A DNA stretch of 36,715 bases from Rhodospirillales bacterium (GCA_020356105.1 CP070634.1:42213-78927), one strand, 5' to 3'. Counted from the stretch's first letter, positions 11,426-20,986 are shown. Numbers and translations are program-made. The notes: a model not told the origin generated them from the sequence alone.

Positions 11426-13042
11426 ATGCAACCGATGGAAACACACAAAAAATCATCGCGCATGCGCGGCGGACTGCGGCTTTCGCTGCACGCCAAGGTG
11501 CAGGTGCTGATTTCGACGGTCATCATCGTCGTCTTCATGTCCGCCGTCGCGGTTGCCATGTACCTCATCCATAGTGACCGCAGGGCCGATCTTGAGTCCC
11601 GGGCCGAGTACCTCGCCGACATTCAGTCGGCGGGACTCGCCCGGCCGATCTGGGATTTCGAATTCGAGCAGGCGGCCAGCATGCTCTCGACCCTGACCAA
11701 GGATCCGGATTTCCGCTACGCGTCGGTGATCGGGCCCAAGGGTAACGAGATCGCCGGCTTCGGCGAGCCGCTGGACGTCGACGAGACGACGGTCTTCGTT
11801 GTCACCCGCGACATTACGCATAAGAGTGAGACGGAGGGTTCCGACGGCGACTCGAAACTCGGCACGCTGACGCTCGCGCTCTCGGAAGAGCGGCTGCGGG
11901 ATTCGCTGGTCAACATGGTGCTCGCCGGCTTGGGCTTGCTGGGTGTGATCCTGCTGGTCGTATTCTCGGCGGTGACCGGTTCGCTGCGCATGATGACCCA
12001 GCCGCTTCGCGGGATCGCCAAGGCGATGGAGGCCCTGGCGGGGGGCAATCTCGAGACGAAGGTTCCGTCTCTCGATCGCGCCGACGAGGTCGGCGACATG
12101 GCCCGCGCCGTCCAGATCTTCAAGAAGAACGCCGAACAGAAGCACGCGCTCGAGCAGGAGCAGGCGGAGACGCAGCAGCGCGCAGAGGAAGAAAAACGCT
12201 ACGCCCTTTTGCAGCTCGCCGATCACTTCGAGAAGACGGTCAAGGGCGTTGCCAACACGGTGTCGTCCTCGGCCAACGAAATGGAAACGACGGCACAGGC
12301 CATGTCGGCCACCGCCGAGGAAACGAGCCGCCAGTCGGCCACCGTTTCGGCCGCCTCCGACGAGGTGACGGCAAACGTCCAGACCGTCGCCACCACGGCG
12401 GAAGAGCTGACGGCCTCGATTTCGGAGATCGGCCGGCAGGTCAAGCAGTCGGCCACGGTTGCCGCGCACGCGGTGAAGGAGGCCGAGACCACGAGCTCGA
12501 CCGTGCACAGCCTGTCCTCGGCCGCCAGCAAGATCGGCGAGGTGGTGACGCTCATCAACGAGATCGCCGGCCAGACCAACCTGCTGGCGCTGAACGCCAC
12601 GATCGAGGCGGCGCGGGCCGGTGAGGCCGGCAAGGGCTTCGCCGTGGTGGCCCAGGAGGTCAAGAACCTGGCCAACCAGACCGCCAAGGCAACGGAAGAC
12701 ATCGCCAAACAGATCAATGCCGTGCAGGACGAGACCCAGGAGGTCGTCGGCGCGATCGACAAGATCACCGATATCATCGCCCAGATCAATGAAATCGCTG
12801 CGACCATCGCCTCGGCGATCGAGCAGCAGGGCCTGTCGACCCGCGAGATCGCGCAGCGTGTGGCCAAGGCGGCCAACGGCACCGAGCAGGTGAACGCCAC
12901 GATCGGCGGCGTCAGCCGGGCGGCGACGCAGACCGGCGAGGCGGCCCACAAGGTGCTGAGCGCGTCGCGTGATGTCTCACACCAGGCCGAAAGCCTGTTC
13001 GAGGCGGTGGAAAGCTTCCTCACCGAGATCCGCGCCGGCTGA
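11426..13042 (+). CDS. Methyl-accepting chemotaxis protein with periplasmic sensor
   Basis: A 538-residue transmembrane receptor. TM1 (about 26-48) and TM2 (about 163-184) enclose a roughly 110-residue periplasmic domain that resembles the CHASE8 type ([20 protein letters not shown]). A HAMP linker (about 185-238), a charged coiled coil and the MCP signalling domain follow. The hairpin tip that binds CheA and CheW is at about 378-415 ([20 protein letters not shown]). There is no C-terminal CheR-binding pentapeptide. AGGGGG lies about eight bases before the ATG. It follows the PhnD-like binding protein by 39 bases and precedes the fusion gene by 106 bases in the same direction, so all three may be co-transcribed. 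It may signal to a chemotaxis array or to a non-flagellar Che pathway encoded elsewhere. Confidence 0.95.
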   Translation: MQPMETHKKSSRMRGGLRLSLHAKVQVLISTVIIVVFMSAVAVAMYLIHSDRRADLESRAEYLADIQSAGLARPIWDFEFEQAASMLSTLTKDPDFRYASVIGPKGNEIAGFGEPLDVDETTVFVVTRDITHKSETEGSDGDSKLGTLTLALSEERLRDSLVNMVLAGLGLLGVILLVVFSAVTGSLRMMTQPLRGIAKAMEALAGGNLETKVPSLDRADEVGDMARAVQIFKKNAEQKHALEQEQAETQQRAEEEKRYALLQLADHFEKTVKGVANTVSSSANEMETTAQAMSATAEETSRQSATVSAASDEVTANVQTVATTAEELTASISEIGRQVKQSATVAAHAVKEAETTSSTVHSLSSAASKIGEVVTLINEIAGQTNLLALNATIEAARAGEAGKGFAVVAQEVKNLANQTAKATEDIAKQINAVQDETQEVVGAIDKITDIIAQINEIAATIASAIEQQGLSTREIAQRVAKAANGTEQVNATIGGVSRAATQTGEAAHKVLSASRDVSHQAESLFEAVESFLTEIRAG

Positions 13043-13148
13043 GAACATCGTTCTGGCCGCCGGCCATGGCAGTCGGCGGACCGGGGCAAGAATACGAGCA
13101 GGAGAGGTTCAACAACCAAGGCCGTAAGGCCGCGAGGGGAAAGCAGGA

Positions 13149-16100
13149 ATGAAACGGGGCAACGCAACATACGACAAGACCAGTGCGGCAGGGGTGCGCA
13201 AGCCGCGCGCCTATGCGCGACGCGGGCAATTCCTTGCGGTCGCGGCACTCTCCGGTCTGCTGTCGTTCATCGGAGCCGTGCCCGCCTGGGCGATCCCGTC
13301 GCCGGACCTCGCGGTCAATTTCCTCTCCAGCGCGGGCCAGATCCTGGGGCTGGTTTCGGTGACCCTCGGCGGCCTTTTGTTCGGCCGCAAACAGAACAAG
13401 GCGCCCGGCGCGGCCCAGCGGCGCGGTGGTGCGCCGAAATGGCTGGTCGGCGGGCTGGCGCTGATCTCCGTGGCCGCCATCGTCGCCGCCGTGCTGCAGT
13501 GGGCTTACTTGACCGATCTTAGGAATCAACGGCTCGAGGCCGCGCTGCTCCGTCCCTCTGTGGAAAAGGGCCAGAAGGTCGGCGATACCTCCCTGAAGAC
13601 ACTCTCCTTCAGCGACCAGATGAGCCATCCGGCCGGGATGACGACCGAGGAATTGGCTGCGTTGCTGGCCGAGGCCGGCCCGGACGGCAAGAGTAACCTC
13701 AATCTGATCGACCTGCGCGAGCCGGAGGAAAAGGAGGCCGGTCACCTGCCGCAATTCGCCCAGGTCCGCTATCCGGATCTGCGCGAAAATCCCCGCAAAT
13801 ACGGGGTCAAGAAGAACAAGACCAACGTGCTGCTCTGCTTCTCCGGCAACCGCAGTTCGGAGACCTGCGACCAGCTGAAGGCCAAGGGATTTCCCTGCAA
13901 ATTCGTGGTCGGGGGCTTCGAGAAATGGCTGACCGAGGGCCGCGTTATCGCCGGCCTGCAGGGCGCCGATGTCAGCGACCTTCGTGGGCTGCCGCGTTAC
14001 GAGAACGATACACTCTTGCTCGATACCGATGAGGTCAAGGCGCATGTCGCCGAGCGTGGCGCGATTTTCGTCGATGTCCGCTACCCGGAGGATTTCGAGA
14101 CGGGCCATCTGCCGGGCGCGATAAACATGCCGCTCCGCAAGATGACGAGTGCAAAGATGCAGGCCGCATTCGAAGCGTTGCCGAACGCCCCGGTCATCGC
14201 CCCCTGTTATGATAAGCGAAGCTGCTTCTACGCCAAGATCCTGGGGCTGCGCCTGACCCGCGCCGGCGTCGAGTATCTCGGCCGTTACACGGTGCCGCAC
14301 GAGTATTTCGTCGCCAAGCAGGCGCGTGCGCATGTCGCCGAATGGGAGGCGTCACGGTCCAAGAGCGTGCTCGATTTCGTCAGCGATCCCCTTGCTGCGG
14401 TGCTCCGCACCATGGTCAATCTGACCGGTGCGCTGACGCTGGCGATCTTCCTCGTCGTGCTTGGCCTGCGACTCCTCGTGTTCCCGCTGACCGCCAAGGC
14501 CGAACGCGACCAGGTGGTGATGCGCCGCATCGCCCCCGAGATCGCCGAGATGAAGAAGCGCATCGGCGGTGACGGTGTGCGGCTGAGCCGCGCGATCCGG
14601 ACGCTGAACCGGCGGCACAAGATGACTCCCGGCCTGAACATGATCGGCATCGCCATCCAGATCCCGCTGTTCCTTGCGTTCTTCTTCGCCGTGGACCGGG
14701 TGGCCCGGGAGTTTCCGGTGCAGCTGTTGTGGATCCCGGACATGTCGCTGTCCGACCCGTATTTCGTGCTGCCGGTCTTGCTCGGGATCACGGTGTTCCT
14801 GCATCTCGAGTCGGCCGCGGCGAAGCCCTCTATGGTCTATTCGACGTTGCGGCTAGTGGCGGCGTTGCTGCTGACCATGGTAACGATCTCGATCAGCGCC
14901 GCAGTCAATCTCTACCTAGTTTGCAGCATCGGCCTGATGGCCCTGCAGAGCATGTGGGTTCGTGCGCGCATCGAGACCGCGTCGCAGTCGGCGCAGCCTC
15001 AGGGCGCGCAAGTCGAGCTGCAGGGCCCGGTCGCGCCGGTTTGTACCTTGCGGGACGTTGCCGGCCGCCCCGAGCTTGCCGGCGGCAAGGGTACGGCCCT
15101 GGCCAAGATGATCGCCGCCGGTATCGCGGTGCCCGACGGCTTCGTCGTCACCACCGAGGCCCTGCGGGGAGCCAATCCGAGCGACCTGTTGTCGCCGAAA
15201 GACTGGCAACAGGTTGACGCGCTGTGGAAGAAGATGCAGTTCGAGCACGCCGCGGTGCGCAGCTCGGGGCTCAACGAGGACGGCGAGGACCTCAGCTACG
15301 CCGGCGTGTTCGAGAGCGTCGTGAACGTCGATCGCGACGGGCTGACCGATGCAATGCGCCAGGTCTACGAATCGTTCAGCGCGGACTCGGCCAGCACCTA
15401 TGGCCATCAATCGCGCGAGGTCGGGGCGATCGTGGTGCAGAAGATGGTCGACGCCGAATATGCCGGCGTCATGTTTACCGAGCATCCGACCCGCAGCGGC
15501 AGCATCCTTGTCGAGTTGACCAGCGGACTTGCGGTCGGTGTCGTCGACGGTACGGCGGACGCCAGCGCGTATGAGTTCGGCCGGCACTCCGGACAATTGA
15601 TGGAAGAGAGCCGGCCCCCGATCGACCTCGCGCCGCTGCTCGAGATCGGTCGCGTGCTGGAGTCGCTGTTCGGCGGGCCGCAGGACGTCGAGTGGGCGTA
15701 CATAAAGGGGCGCTTCATGATCCTGCAGTCGCGCGCGATCACTGCGCTGGCGCGCAAGCAGGAGGCCAACCAGCACGCCTGCGTGTTGGAGAGCGAACGC
15801 CACCGCCTGCTGGCGCTGACCGCGGGTGCCCGTGCCGACGAGCCGATCTTCGCGCAGAACGAGCTGTCAGAGCTGCTGCCGCGGCCGACGCCGTTCAGCC
15901 TGGCGCTGATGGAGGAAATGTGGCAGCCCGGCGGCACCATGGACATGGCGTGCCGTAGCCTCGGCATTCGCTACGATGTCGGCGAGGACAACCCGCCCTT
16001 CATCACCTCGGTGTTCGGGGCCCTGTATGTCAACAGGCTCGAGGAACAGCGCCGCATGCGGAAATCCGGCGGATTCCTCACGTCGCTGCGACTGACCCGC

Positions 16101-17243
16101 ATGGCGCCGAATATCGAAAGCCGGTTCTGGAACTACTTCGTGCCGGCGCTCGAGGACGAGATCCGCATCTACGAGCTGGTCGAGCTGACCAAGTTCAACG
16201 AGACCGAGTTGTTCTCGATGGTCGATCACGTCTGCACGCGGTTCATCACCGAAAACTATGTCCAGGCACACATCATCAACATCGCGGCCAACTTCTATTT
16301 CAGCCAGGCCGAACGCATGCTGGCGAAACGCGGTCTGCCCGCAGCGGAATACCTTGCGAACATCCCGCCGACGGTGGTCAACCGGGCGATGGCGTTGCTG
16401 GCCGACGTAAAGGTGGGGCGGGCGACGCAGCGCGATTTCATCGAGCTGTTCGGCCATCGCGCGCCGGTCGATTACGAGCTCGCCGATCCGCGGTATGTGG
16501 AATCGCCGGATTTGATCGACGAACTTGTCGAGTCGTCGCATGCGATGAGCAGTGCCAAGGCGACGAATACGGTGCGGCTGCCCGAAGACAAGGCGCTTCG
16601 CCTGTGCATCGAGCGAGCCGGGGCGTTCCAGGTCCTCAAGGAGGAGGCGAAACACCACAGCCTGCGCGAACTCGCGGTAATCCGCCGGATCCTGCTGGCG
16701 CTGGGGGCGCGTCTGGGGCTGGACGACGACATCTTCTATCTGACGCGGCAGGAGATCGCCCGCCTGCGCGAAGGGGCGGCAGCCCTCAAGGCGGCGCGGG
16801 TGACCATCGAGAAACGTCAGGAGGAGGCCAAGATCTTCGCGGAGCTGCCGACCCTGCCGTCCGAGCTGACGCCGCAGGATCTCGAGAACCTGTCCGTCGA
16901 TGGCGAGCAGCGGGCGCTCAACGGCCATGCCGCGCTGAAGGGCGAACTCGTCGCTGGCCACGCGCCGATCCGCGGCAAGGCCCGGGTCGCCACCGGAACG
17001 TCGATCGAGGCGCTGGAATCCGGCGAGATCCTGATCACCCGTTTCATGCATCCGACCTGGGCCCCGGCCCTGCCGCGGGTTGCCGGCGTGGTGACCGAGG
17101 TCGGCGGGTGGCTCAGCCACGCGGCGATCCTGGCCCGCGAATACAACGTGCCGACGGTGGTCGGCGCGCGCGGCGTGCTGGAGCGTATTGCGACCGGCGA
17201 CCACATCCAGCTCAACCCGGACGGCAGCATCGAAATAATCTGA
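13149..17243 (+). CDS. Giant fusion: membrane anchor, two rhodaneses, YidC/Oxa1-type insertase core, PEP-synthase-like phosphotransferase
   Basis: A 1364-residue multi-domain protein. An N-terminal helix (27-47, ending in AWA, possibly cleaved) and two more helices (about 55-79, 98-120) are followed by two rhodanese domains (about 163-262 and 290-390) with active-site Cys230 (CFSGNRS) and Cys353 (CYDKRS). A YidC/Oxa1 core (about 420-610, five helices) keeps the groove arginine Arg441 before VFPLT and the WIPDMSLSDPYFVLP segment. The C-terminal half resembles PEP synthase and rifampin phosphotransferase: ATP-grasp domain (about 630-865; GGKG at 645-648, AVRSS at 702-706, ILQSR at 858-862), helical middle (about 870-1260), and swivel domain with phospho-acceptor His1324 in GGWLSHAAILARE. 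There is no C-terminal PEP/pyruvate barrel. The positive loop at 80-97 suggests periplasmic rhodaneses and a cytosolic kinase module. The overall function is unknown. All catalytic residues look intact, and no frameshift was seen. Confidence 0.93.
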   Translation: MKRGNATYDKTSAAGVRKPRAYARRGQFLAVAALSGLLSFIGAVPAWAIPSPDLAVNFLSSAGQILGLVSVTLGGLLFGRKQNKAPGAAQRRGGAPKWLVGGLALISVAAIVAAVLQWAYLTDLRNQRLEAALLRPSVEKGQKVGDTSLKTLSFSDQMSHPAGMTTEELAALLAEAGPDGKSNLNLIDLREPEEKEAGHLPQFAQVRYPDLRENPRKYGVKKNKTNVLLCFSGNRSSETCDQLKAKGFPCKFVVGGFEKWLTEGRVIAGLQGADVSDLRGLPRYENDTLLLDTDEVKAHVAERGAIFVDVRYPEDFETGHLPGAINMPLRKMTSAKMQAAFEALPNAPVIAPCYDKRSCFYAKILGLRLTRAGVEYLGRYTVPHEYFVAKQARAHVAEWEASRSKSVLDFVSDPLAAVLRTMVNLTGALTLAIFLVVLGLRLLVFPLTAKAERDQVVMRRIAPEIAEMKKRIGGDGVRLSRAIRTLNRRHKMTPGLNMIGIAIQIPLFLAFFFAVDRVAREFPVQLLWIPDMSLSDPYFVLPVLLGITVFLHLESAAAKPSMVYSTLRLVAALLLTMVTISISAAVNLYLVCSIGLMALQSMWVRARIETASQSAQPQGAQVELQGPVAPVCTLRDVAGRPELAGGKGTALAKMIAAGIAVPDGFVVTTEALRGANPSDLLSPKDWQQVDALWKKMQFEHAAVRSSGLNEDGEDLSYAGVFESVVNVDRDGLTDAMRQVYESFSADSASTYGHQSREVGAIVVQKMVDAEYAGVMFTEHPTRSGSILVELTSGLAVGVVDGTADASAYEFGRHSGQLMEESRPPIDLAPLLEIGRVLESLFGGPQDVEWAYIKGRFMILQSRAITALARKQEANQHACVLESERHRLLALTAGARADEPIFAQNELSELLPRPTPFSLALMEEMWQPGGTMDMACRSLGIRYDVGEDNPPFITSVFGALYVNRLEEQRRMRKSGGFLTSLRLTRMAPNIESRFWNYFVPALEDEIRIYELVELTKFNETELFSMVDHVCTRFITENYVQAHIINIAANFYFSQAERMLAKRGLPAAEYLANIPPTVVNRAMALLADVKVGRATQRDFIELFGHRAPVDYELADPRYVESPDLIDELVESSHAMSSAKATNTVRLPEDKALRLCIERAGAFQVLKEEAKHHSLRELAVIRRILLALGARLGLDDDIFYLTRQEIARLREGAAALKAARVTIEKRQEEAKIFAELPTLPSELTPQDLENLSVDGEQRALNGHAALKGELVAGHAPIRGKARVATGTSIEALESGEILITRFMHPTWAPALPRVAGVVTEVGGWLSHAAILAREYNVPTVVGARGVLERIATGDHIQLNPDGSIEII

Positions 17244-17333
17244 GCCCGGACCGTTGGCTCGGCCGTTTTGACCTCGATCATCGGCAGCGCGAGAGGAACG
17301 CGCTAGACTGCGCCGAATCGATCGAGGTTGCCC

Positions 17334-18221
17334 ATGTGCCGCCTTTACGGATTTCGGGCCAACGAGCCGACCCGCGTGGAATGCAGCCTGGTCCACGCGC
17401 AGAACGCGTTGATGTCACAAAGCCGCCAGGACATGGCCGGCCTGCCGAATGATCACGGCTGGGGCATCGCGGCCTATCCCGATGGAATCCCGTATCTGGA
17501 AAAGCAGGCCTGGGCGGCCTGGCGGGGAGAGCATTTCCGCAAGGCCGCGGCGCAGGTCTATTCGCATGCGGTGATCGCCCATGTGCGGCGGGCGACGGTC
17601 GGCCCGCCCGGGCTCGAGAACACCCATCCCTTCGTGCACGGGCGCTGGGCGTTTGCTCATAACGGCACCTTGCCGGAGTTTGCGGCGGTCCGGGAGCGAA
17701 TGCTCGCGGCGGTCGATCCGCTGCACCGCGACGAGATCGGCGGGCGCACCGACAGCGAGCATATCTTCCGTTATTTGTTGAGCCTGTGGGGACGGCACCC
17801 TGACCGGCGACTGCTCGACGTGTTGCATGACGGTATCAATCAGATCGTCGAATGGTGCGGTGACGTCGCCCCGGACAAGCCGGTCGGGGTCAACGTGCTG
17901 TGGACGGATGGCGACCGGCTCGCAGGCTCGCGGCTGGGCCGAACCCTATGGTATGTCGAGCGGGACGGCGTCCATCTGTGCCCGATCTGCAACGAATCGC
18001 ATGTCCACCATGCGCACGACACGCGCTACCGCTGTGTCGAGATCGCATCGGAGCCGATCACCGACGAGCCCTGGGTCGAAGTGCCGAACGCCACGGTATA
18101 CGCCGTCGACCCGGACATGGCGCTGACGTTCCGCCCGCTGGAGGAAGCGCTGGCGCCGCTGCCGGGCGCGGTCGAAACGCCCGCCGAGATCGCTGCGCGG
18201 ACCGGCGGGTACAGTGAGTGA
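17334..18221 (+). CDS. Class II glutamine amidotransferase, YafJ/EgtC-like
   Basis: A 295-residue N-terminal-nucleophile amidotransferase. After Met removal Cys2 is the nucleophile (MCRLYGF), the expected GATase II arrangement, which fixes the ATG at 17334 rather than the TTG six bases earlier. GAGG six bases upstream supports it. Other family landmarks are the substrate-binding AHVRRAT at about 80-86, the oxyanion AFAHNGTLPEF region, and TDSEHIF. No synthase domain is attached, as in YafJ and EgtC. Ergothioneine genes are not present nearby, so an EgtC role is not supported. It probably removes or transfers an amide or gamma-glutamyl group in the cytosol. It stands alone, with the response regulator starting about 120 bases later. 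Confidence 0.9.
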   Translation: MCRLYGFRANEPTRVECSLVHAQNALMSQSRQDMAGLPNDHGWGIAAYPDGIPYLEKQAWAAWRGEHFRKAAAQVYSHAVIAHVRRATVGPPGLENTHPFVHGRWAFAHNGTLPEFAAVRERMLAAVDPLHRDEIGGRTDSEHIFRYLLSLWGRHPDRRLLDVLHDGINQIVEWCGDVAPDKPVGVNVLWTDGDRLAGSRLGRTLWYVERDGVHLCPICNESHVHHAHDTRYRCVEIASEPITDEPWVEVPNATVYAVDPDMALTFRPLEEALAPLPGAVETPAEIAARTGGYSE

Positions 18222-18341
18222 CGGTGGCGGGCGCGGGCGCTTCCCGGGCGGATCCGGGCCGTGAGGATTTCGTGATAACCTGTCGCTAGATTGCGCGGCT
18301 GCCATGATCGAACGTTGAAGGATCGGGAGGTTCGCCGAACC

Positions 18342-19082
18342 GTGGCGCGCAGAGTACTGGTTGTTGAGGACAATGCCGACATCGCCGAGCTGGTCGCGCT
18401 GCATTTGCGCGACCTCGGCTGCGAGGTCGTACTCGCGGCCGACGGCATGGCGGGTTACGAGCTGGCGACAGCGGGTCCCTGGGATCTCATCGTTCTCGAT
18501 CTGATGCTGCCGCGCATGGAGGGCCTGGAGCTCTGCCGCCGCCTGCGGGCCGGCGACAGCTATACCCCGATCCTGATGCTGACCGCGAGATCGTCCGAGA
18601 TCGACCGCGTCGTGGGTCTCGAGATGGGCGCCGACGATTATCTGACCAAGCCATTCAGCATGCGCGAGTTGATCGCCCGCGTCAAAGCGATCTTCCGGCG
18701 GCTCGACGCCCTGGGCAAAGACGACGCAGAATCCGATCGCCCGCGCATCGCGGTGGGCGAGATGACCATCGATCCCGAGAAACGGCAGGTCGTGATCGGC
18801 GGCGCGCCGGTCGAGTTGACGGCGCGGGAGTTCGACCTGCTGTTCCACTTCGCCCGGCATCCGGGCCGGGTCTACACGCGTCAGCAATTGCTCGACCTGG
18901 TCTGGGGGTATGGCCACGAGGGCTATGAGCATACGGTCAACTCCCACATCAACCGGCTGCGCGCGAAGATCGAGCCGGACCCGTCGCATCCCACCTATGT
19001 CCTCACCGTCTGGGGCGTCGGCTACAAGTTCAACGACCGCCTTGCGGCAGCGGGCAGGACCGAGACCGCGGGGACGCGATGA
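18342..19082 (+). CDS. OmpR-family response regulator
   Basis: A 246-residue transcriptional regulator. The receiver domain (about 4-118) has the acidic pocket Glu9-Asp10, phospho-acceptor Asp53 in VLDLMLP, the conserved LTAR threonine, and the lysine in LTKPF. The winged-helix DNA-binding domain (about 140-240) shows the OmpR pattern ELTAREFDLLFHFARHPGRV and ends GVGYKFND. The GTG at 18342 is preferred because it abuts the first beta-strand; GGGAGG lies 11 bases upstream. An upstream TTG would add an unlikely leader. The stop overlaps the kinase start (ATGA at 19079-19082), so the two form a coupled pair. The target genes are unknown; the adjacent NPC-repeat protein is a reasonable guess. 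Confidence 0.95.
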   Translation: MARRVLVVEDNADIAELVALHLRDLGCEVVLAADGMAGYELATAGPWDLIVLDLMLPRMEGLELCRRLRAGDSYTPILMLTARSSEIDRVVGLEMGADDYLTKPFSMRELIARVKAIFRRLDALGKDDAESDRPRIAVGEMTIDPEKRQVVIGGAPVELTAREFDLLFHFARHPGRVYTRQQLLDLVWGYGHEGYEHTVNSHINRLRAKIEPDPSHPTYVLTVWGVGYKFNDRLAAAGRTETAGTR

Positions 19083-20554
19083 TGCTGAACCGGCTCTCCG
19101 CCAGACTGACCTTGGCACTGACGGTCATCCTGGCGGTCACCTGCGGTGCGTGGCTTGCACTGACCCTCTTCGCCACGCGGCTCTACCAGGAGGAGGTTGA
19201 CCAGAGCCTCAATAGCCCGCTCGCCCATTACATCGCCAAGGCCTATCCGCTGATCAGCGACGGCCTGGTCAACCGGGATTCACTGACCGGTCTGTTCGAT
19301 CAGCTGATGGTGATCAACCCGCGGATCGAGGTCTATCTGCTCGACCTCGAGGGCAACATCCTGGCCTTCTCGGCCGAGCCCGGCCGGGTCAAGCGCGAGC
19401 AGATCGACCTGCAGCCGGTCAGGTCGTGGATCGCCGGCTCCGAGACCCTGCCGCTGCGCGGCGATGATCCGCGTGACCCGGGCGGCCGCAAACCGTTCTC
19501 CGCGGCCGAGGTGTATGACGGCGAGCGGCATGCGGGCTATCTCTACGTCGTTCTCGAGGGAGAGGAGTACGAATCGGCGGCCGGCCTTTTGGCCAGCAGC
19601 TACATCCTGCGCCTTGCGATCGGCACGGGCGCAATCGGCGTGCTGGTCGCGATCGGTGCCGGCATTCTTTCCTTCGCCTGGCTGACGCGGCGCCTGCGGC
19701 GCCTGAGCGAGGCCGTGGAAGCGTTCCGAAAGGCCGATTTCGAGACCCCGGTAAACCTTGCCAACTGGCGCCGGGGTGGCGACGAGATCGACCGGCTCGG
19801 CGTCGCGGTCGAGGAAATGTCGCAGCGCATTGCCGACCAGATAGAGCAGTTGCGACGGGCCGACGCGACACGACGCGACATGGTCGCCAACATATCGCAC
19901 GATCTGCGCACGCCGCTGGCCTCCCTGCAGGGCTACCTCGAGACCCTGTCGATGAAGCAGGACTCCTTCAGCGAGGCGCAGAAAAGCAGATATCTCGATC
20001 TTGCGGTACGCCAGGGCGACCGGCTGGCCCGCCTGATCGCCGAGCTGTTCGAGCTGGCGATGCTGGACTCGACCGTCACGCCGCCGAATTTCGAGGCCTT
20101 CTCGCTGGGCGAGCTGGTGCAGGACGTGGCGCAGAAGTTCCGGCCCGACGCCGAGCGCAAACGTCTTCACCTGGAAACCGAAATTCCCGAAACCGCGCCC
20201 TTCGTCCGCGCCGACATCGGACTGATCGAGCGGGTCCTCGAGAATCTCATCGAAAATGCGATCAAGTATACGCCGGAAGGCGGTTCGGTGCGGTTGTCGC
20301 TGGCGGTCGGGACGGACGGGATCGAAATGCGTGTCGCCGACACGGGCCAGGGCATCGATGCGGACGATCGCGAGCGGATCTTCGAGCGTTTCTATCGGGC
20401 CGAGAAGTCGCGTGGTGAAGGACCGGACGGCACCGGCCTTGGCCTTGCGATAACGCAGCGAATCCTGCAACTCCATGACTGTCCGATTCGGGTCGAAAGC
20501 GTGCTCGGCAAGGGCACGGCATTCACCTTCCGGCTGCCGCTCGCACAATCGTGA
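19079..20554 (+). CDS. EnvZ-type membrane sensor histidine kinase
   Basis: A 491-residue kinase that partners the overlapping response regulator. TM1 is at about 9-31 and TM2 at about 176-201, enclosing a periplasmic domain of about 145 residues with a PAS-like or Cache-like look (INPRIEVYLLDLEGNILAF). HAMP (about 202-255) follows. The dimerisation domain has phospho-acceptor His274 in NISHDLRTPLASL. The ATPase domain shows the N box (ENLIENAIKYTPEGG), G1 (VADTGQGID), F box (IFERFYRAEKS) and G2 (GTGLGLAI). All catalytic motifs are intact. No ligand can be inferred. The pair is tightly spaced and independent of the upstream amidotransferase gene. Confidence 0.95.
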   Translation: MMLNRLSARLTLALTVILAVTCGAWLALTLFATRLYQEEVDQSLNSPLAHYIAKAYPLISDGLVNRDSLTGLFDQLMVINPRIEVYLLDLEGNILAFSAEPGRVKREQIDLQPVRSWIAGSETLPLRGDDPRDPGGRKPFSAAEVYDGERHAGYLYVVLEGEEYESAAGLLASSYILRLAIGTGAIGVLVAIGAGILSFAWLTRRLRRLSEAVEAFRKADFETPVNLANWRRGGDEIDRLGVAVEEMSQRIADQIEQLRRADATRRDMVANISHDLRTPLASLQGYLETLSMKQDSFSEAQKSRYLDLAVRQGDRLARLIAELFELAMLDSTVTPPNFEAFSLGELVQDVAQKFRPDAERKRLHLETEIPETAPFVRADIGLIERVLENLIENAIKYTPEGGSVRLSLAVGTDGIEMRVADTGQGIDADDRERIFERFYRAEKSRGEGPDGTGLGLAITQRILQLHDCPIRVESVLGKGTAFTFRLPLAQS

Positions 20555-20680
20555 CCGGGTCAGGCCGATCCGGATGGAATCGTGAGATTTGTGCAATCAG
20601 GCCGTGATAGCAGGGCGGTAGATCCTGCCGAGGCGGCGCGACCCCGCGCCGCGACAACCGTTCAACCTCGGGAGAGAGAC

Positions 20681-20986
20681 ATGTCCATCCATCATTCCAA
20701 GACGTTCCGGGCCACCCTTGCCGCCGGCGCCGCCGCGGCGGCGCTTGCGATCGCCGTACCCGCCTGGGCGGCTGGCGCCAACCCCTGTGCCGCCGCCAAT
20801 CCGTGTTCGGCCTGCGCACAGAATCCATGCAACCCGTGCTGCGCAGACCGGGTCAGCGCCAACCCTTGCGCCGCCGCGAACCCCTGCAACCCTTGCGCGG
20901 CGAGCAACCCGTGCAACCCCTGCGCCGCGGCGAACCCCTGTAATCCCTGCGCGGCGAAGAACCCCTGCGCGGCCGCGAAGAACTGA
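20681..20986 (+). CDS. Small secreted protein of Asn-Pro-Cys (NPC) repeats
   Basis: A 101-residue protein with a Sec signal peptide (about 1-31, cleavage near AWA-AG) whose mature part is almost entirely [12 protein letters not shown] and KNPC units. I count 12 NPC tripeptides and 14 cysteines in about 70 residues. GGGAGAGAG just upstream fixes the ATG; a longer in-frame reading from 20582 has no homology and no site. The high, regularly spaced cysteine content suggests metal binding or disulphide-linked assembly outside the cytoplasm; neither is demonstrated. Short NPC-rich proteins of unknown function occur in other proteobacteria, to my recollection. It lies 126 bases after the sensor kinase and is closed by its own terminator, so it could be a target of that two-component system. 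Confidence 0.85.
   Translation: MSIHHSKTFRATLAAGAAAAALAIAVPAWAAGANPCAAANPCSACAQNPCNPCCADRVSANPCAAANPCNPCAASNPCNPCAAANPCNPCAAKNPCAAAKN

Noticed and set aside
17241..17275. Terminator after the fusion gene
   Set aside because: GAGCC/GGCTC gives only a 5-base-pair stem with a long loop and a four-T run several bases away; too weak to list.
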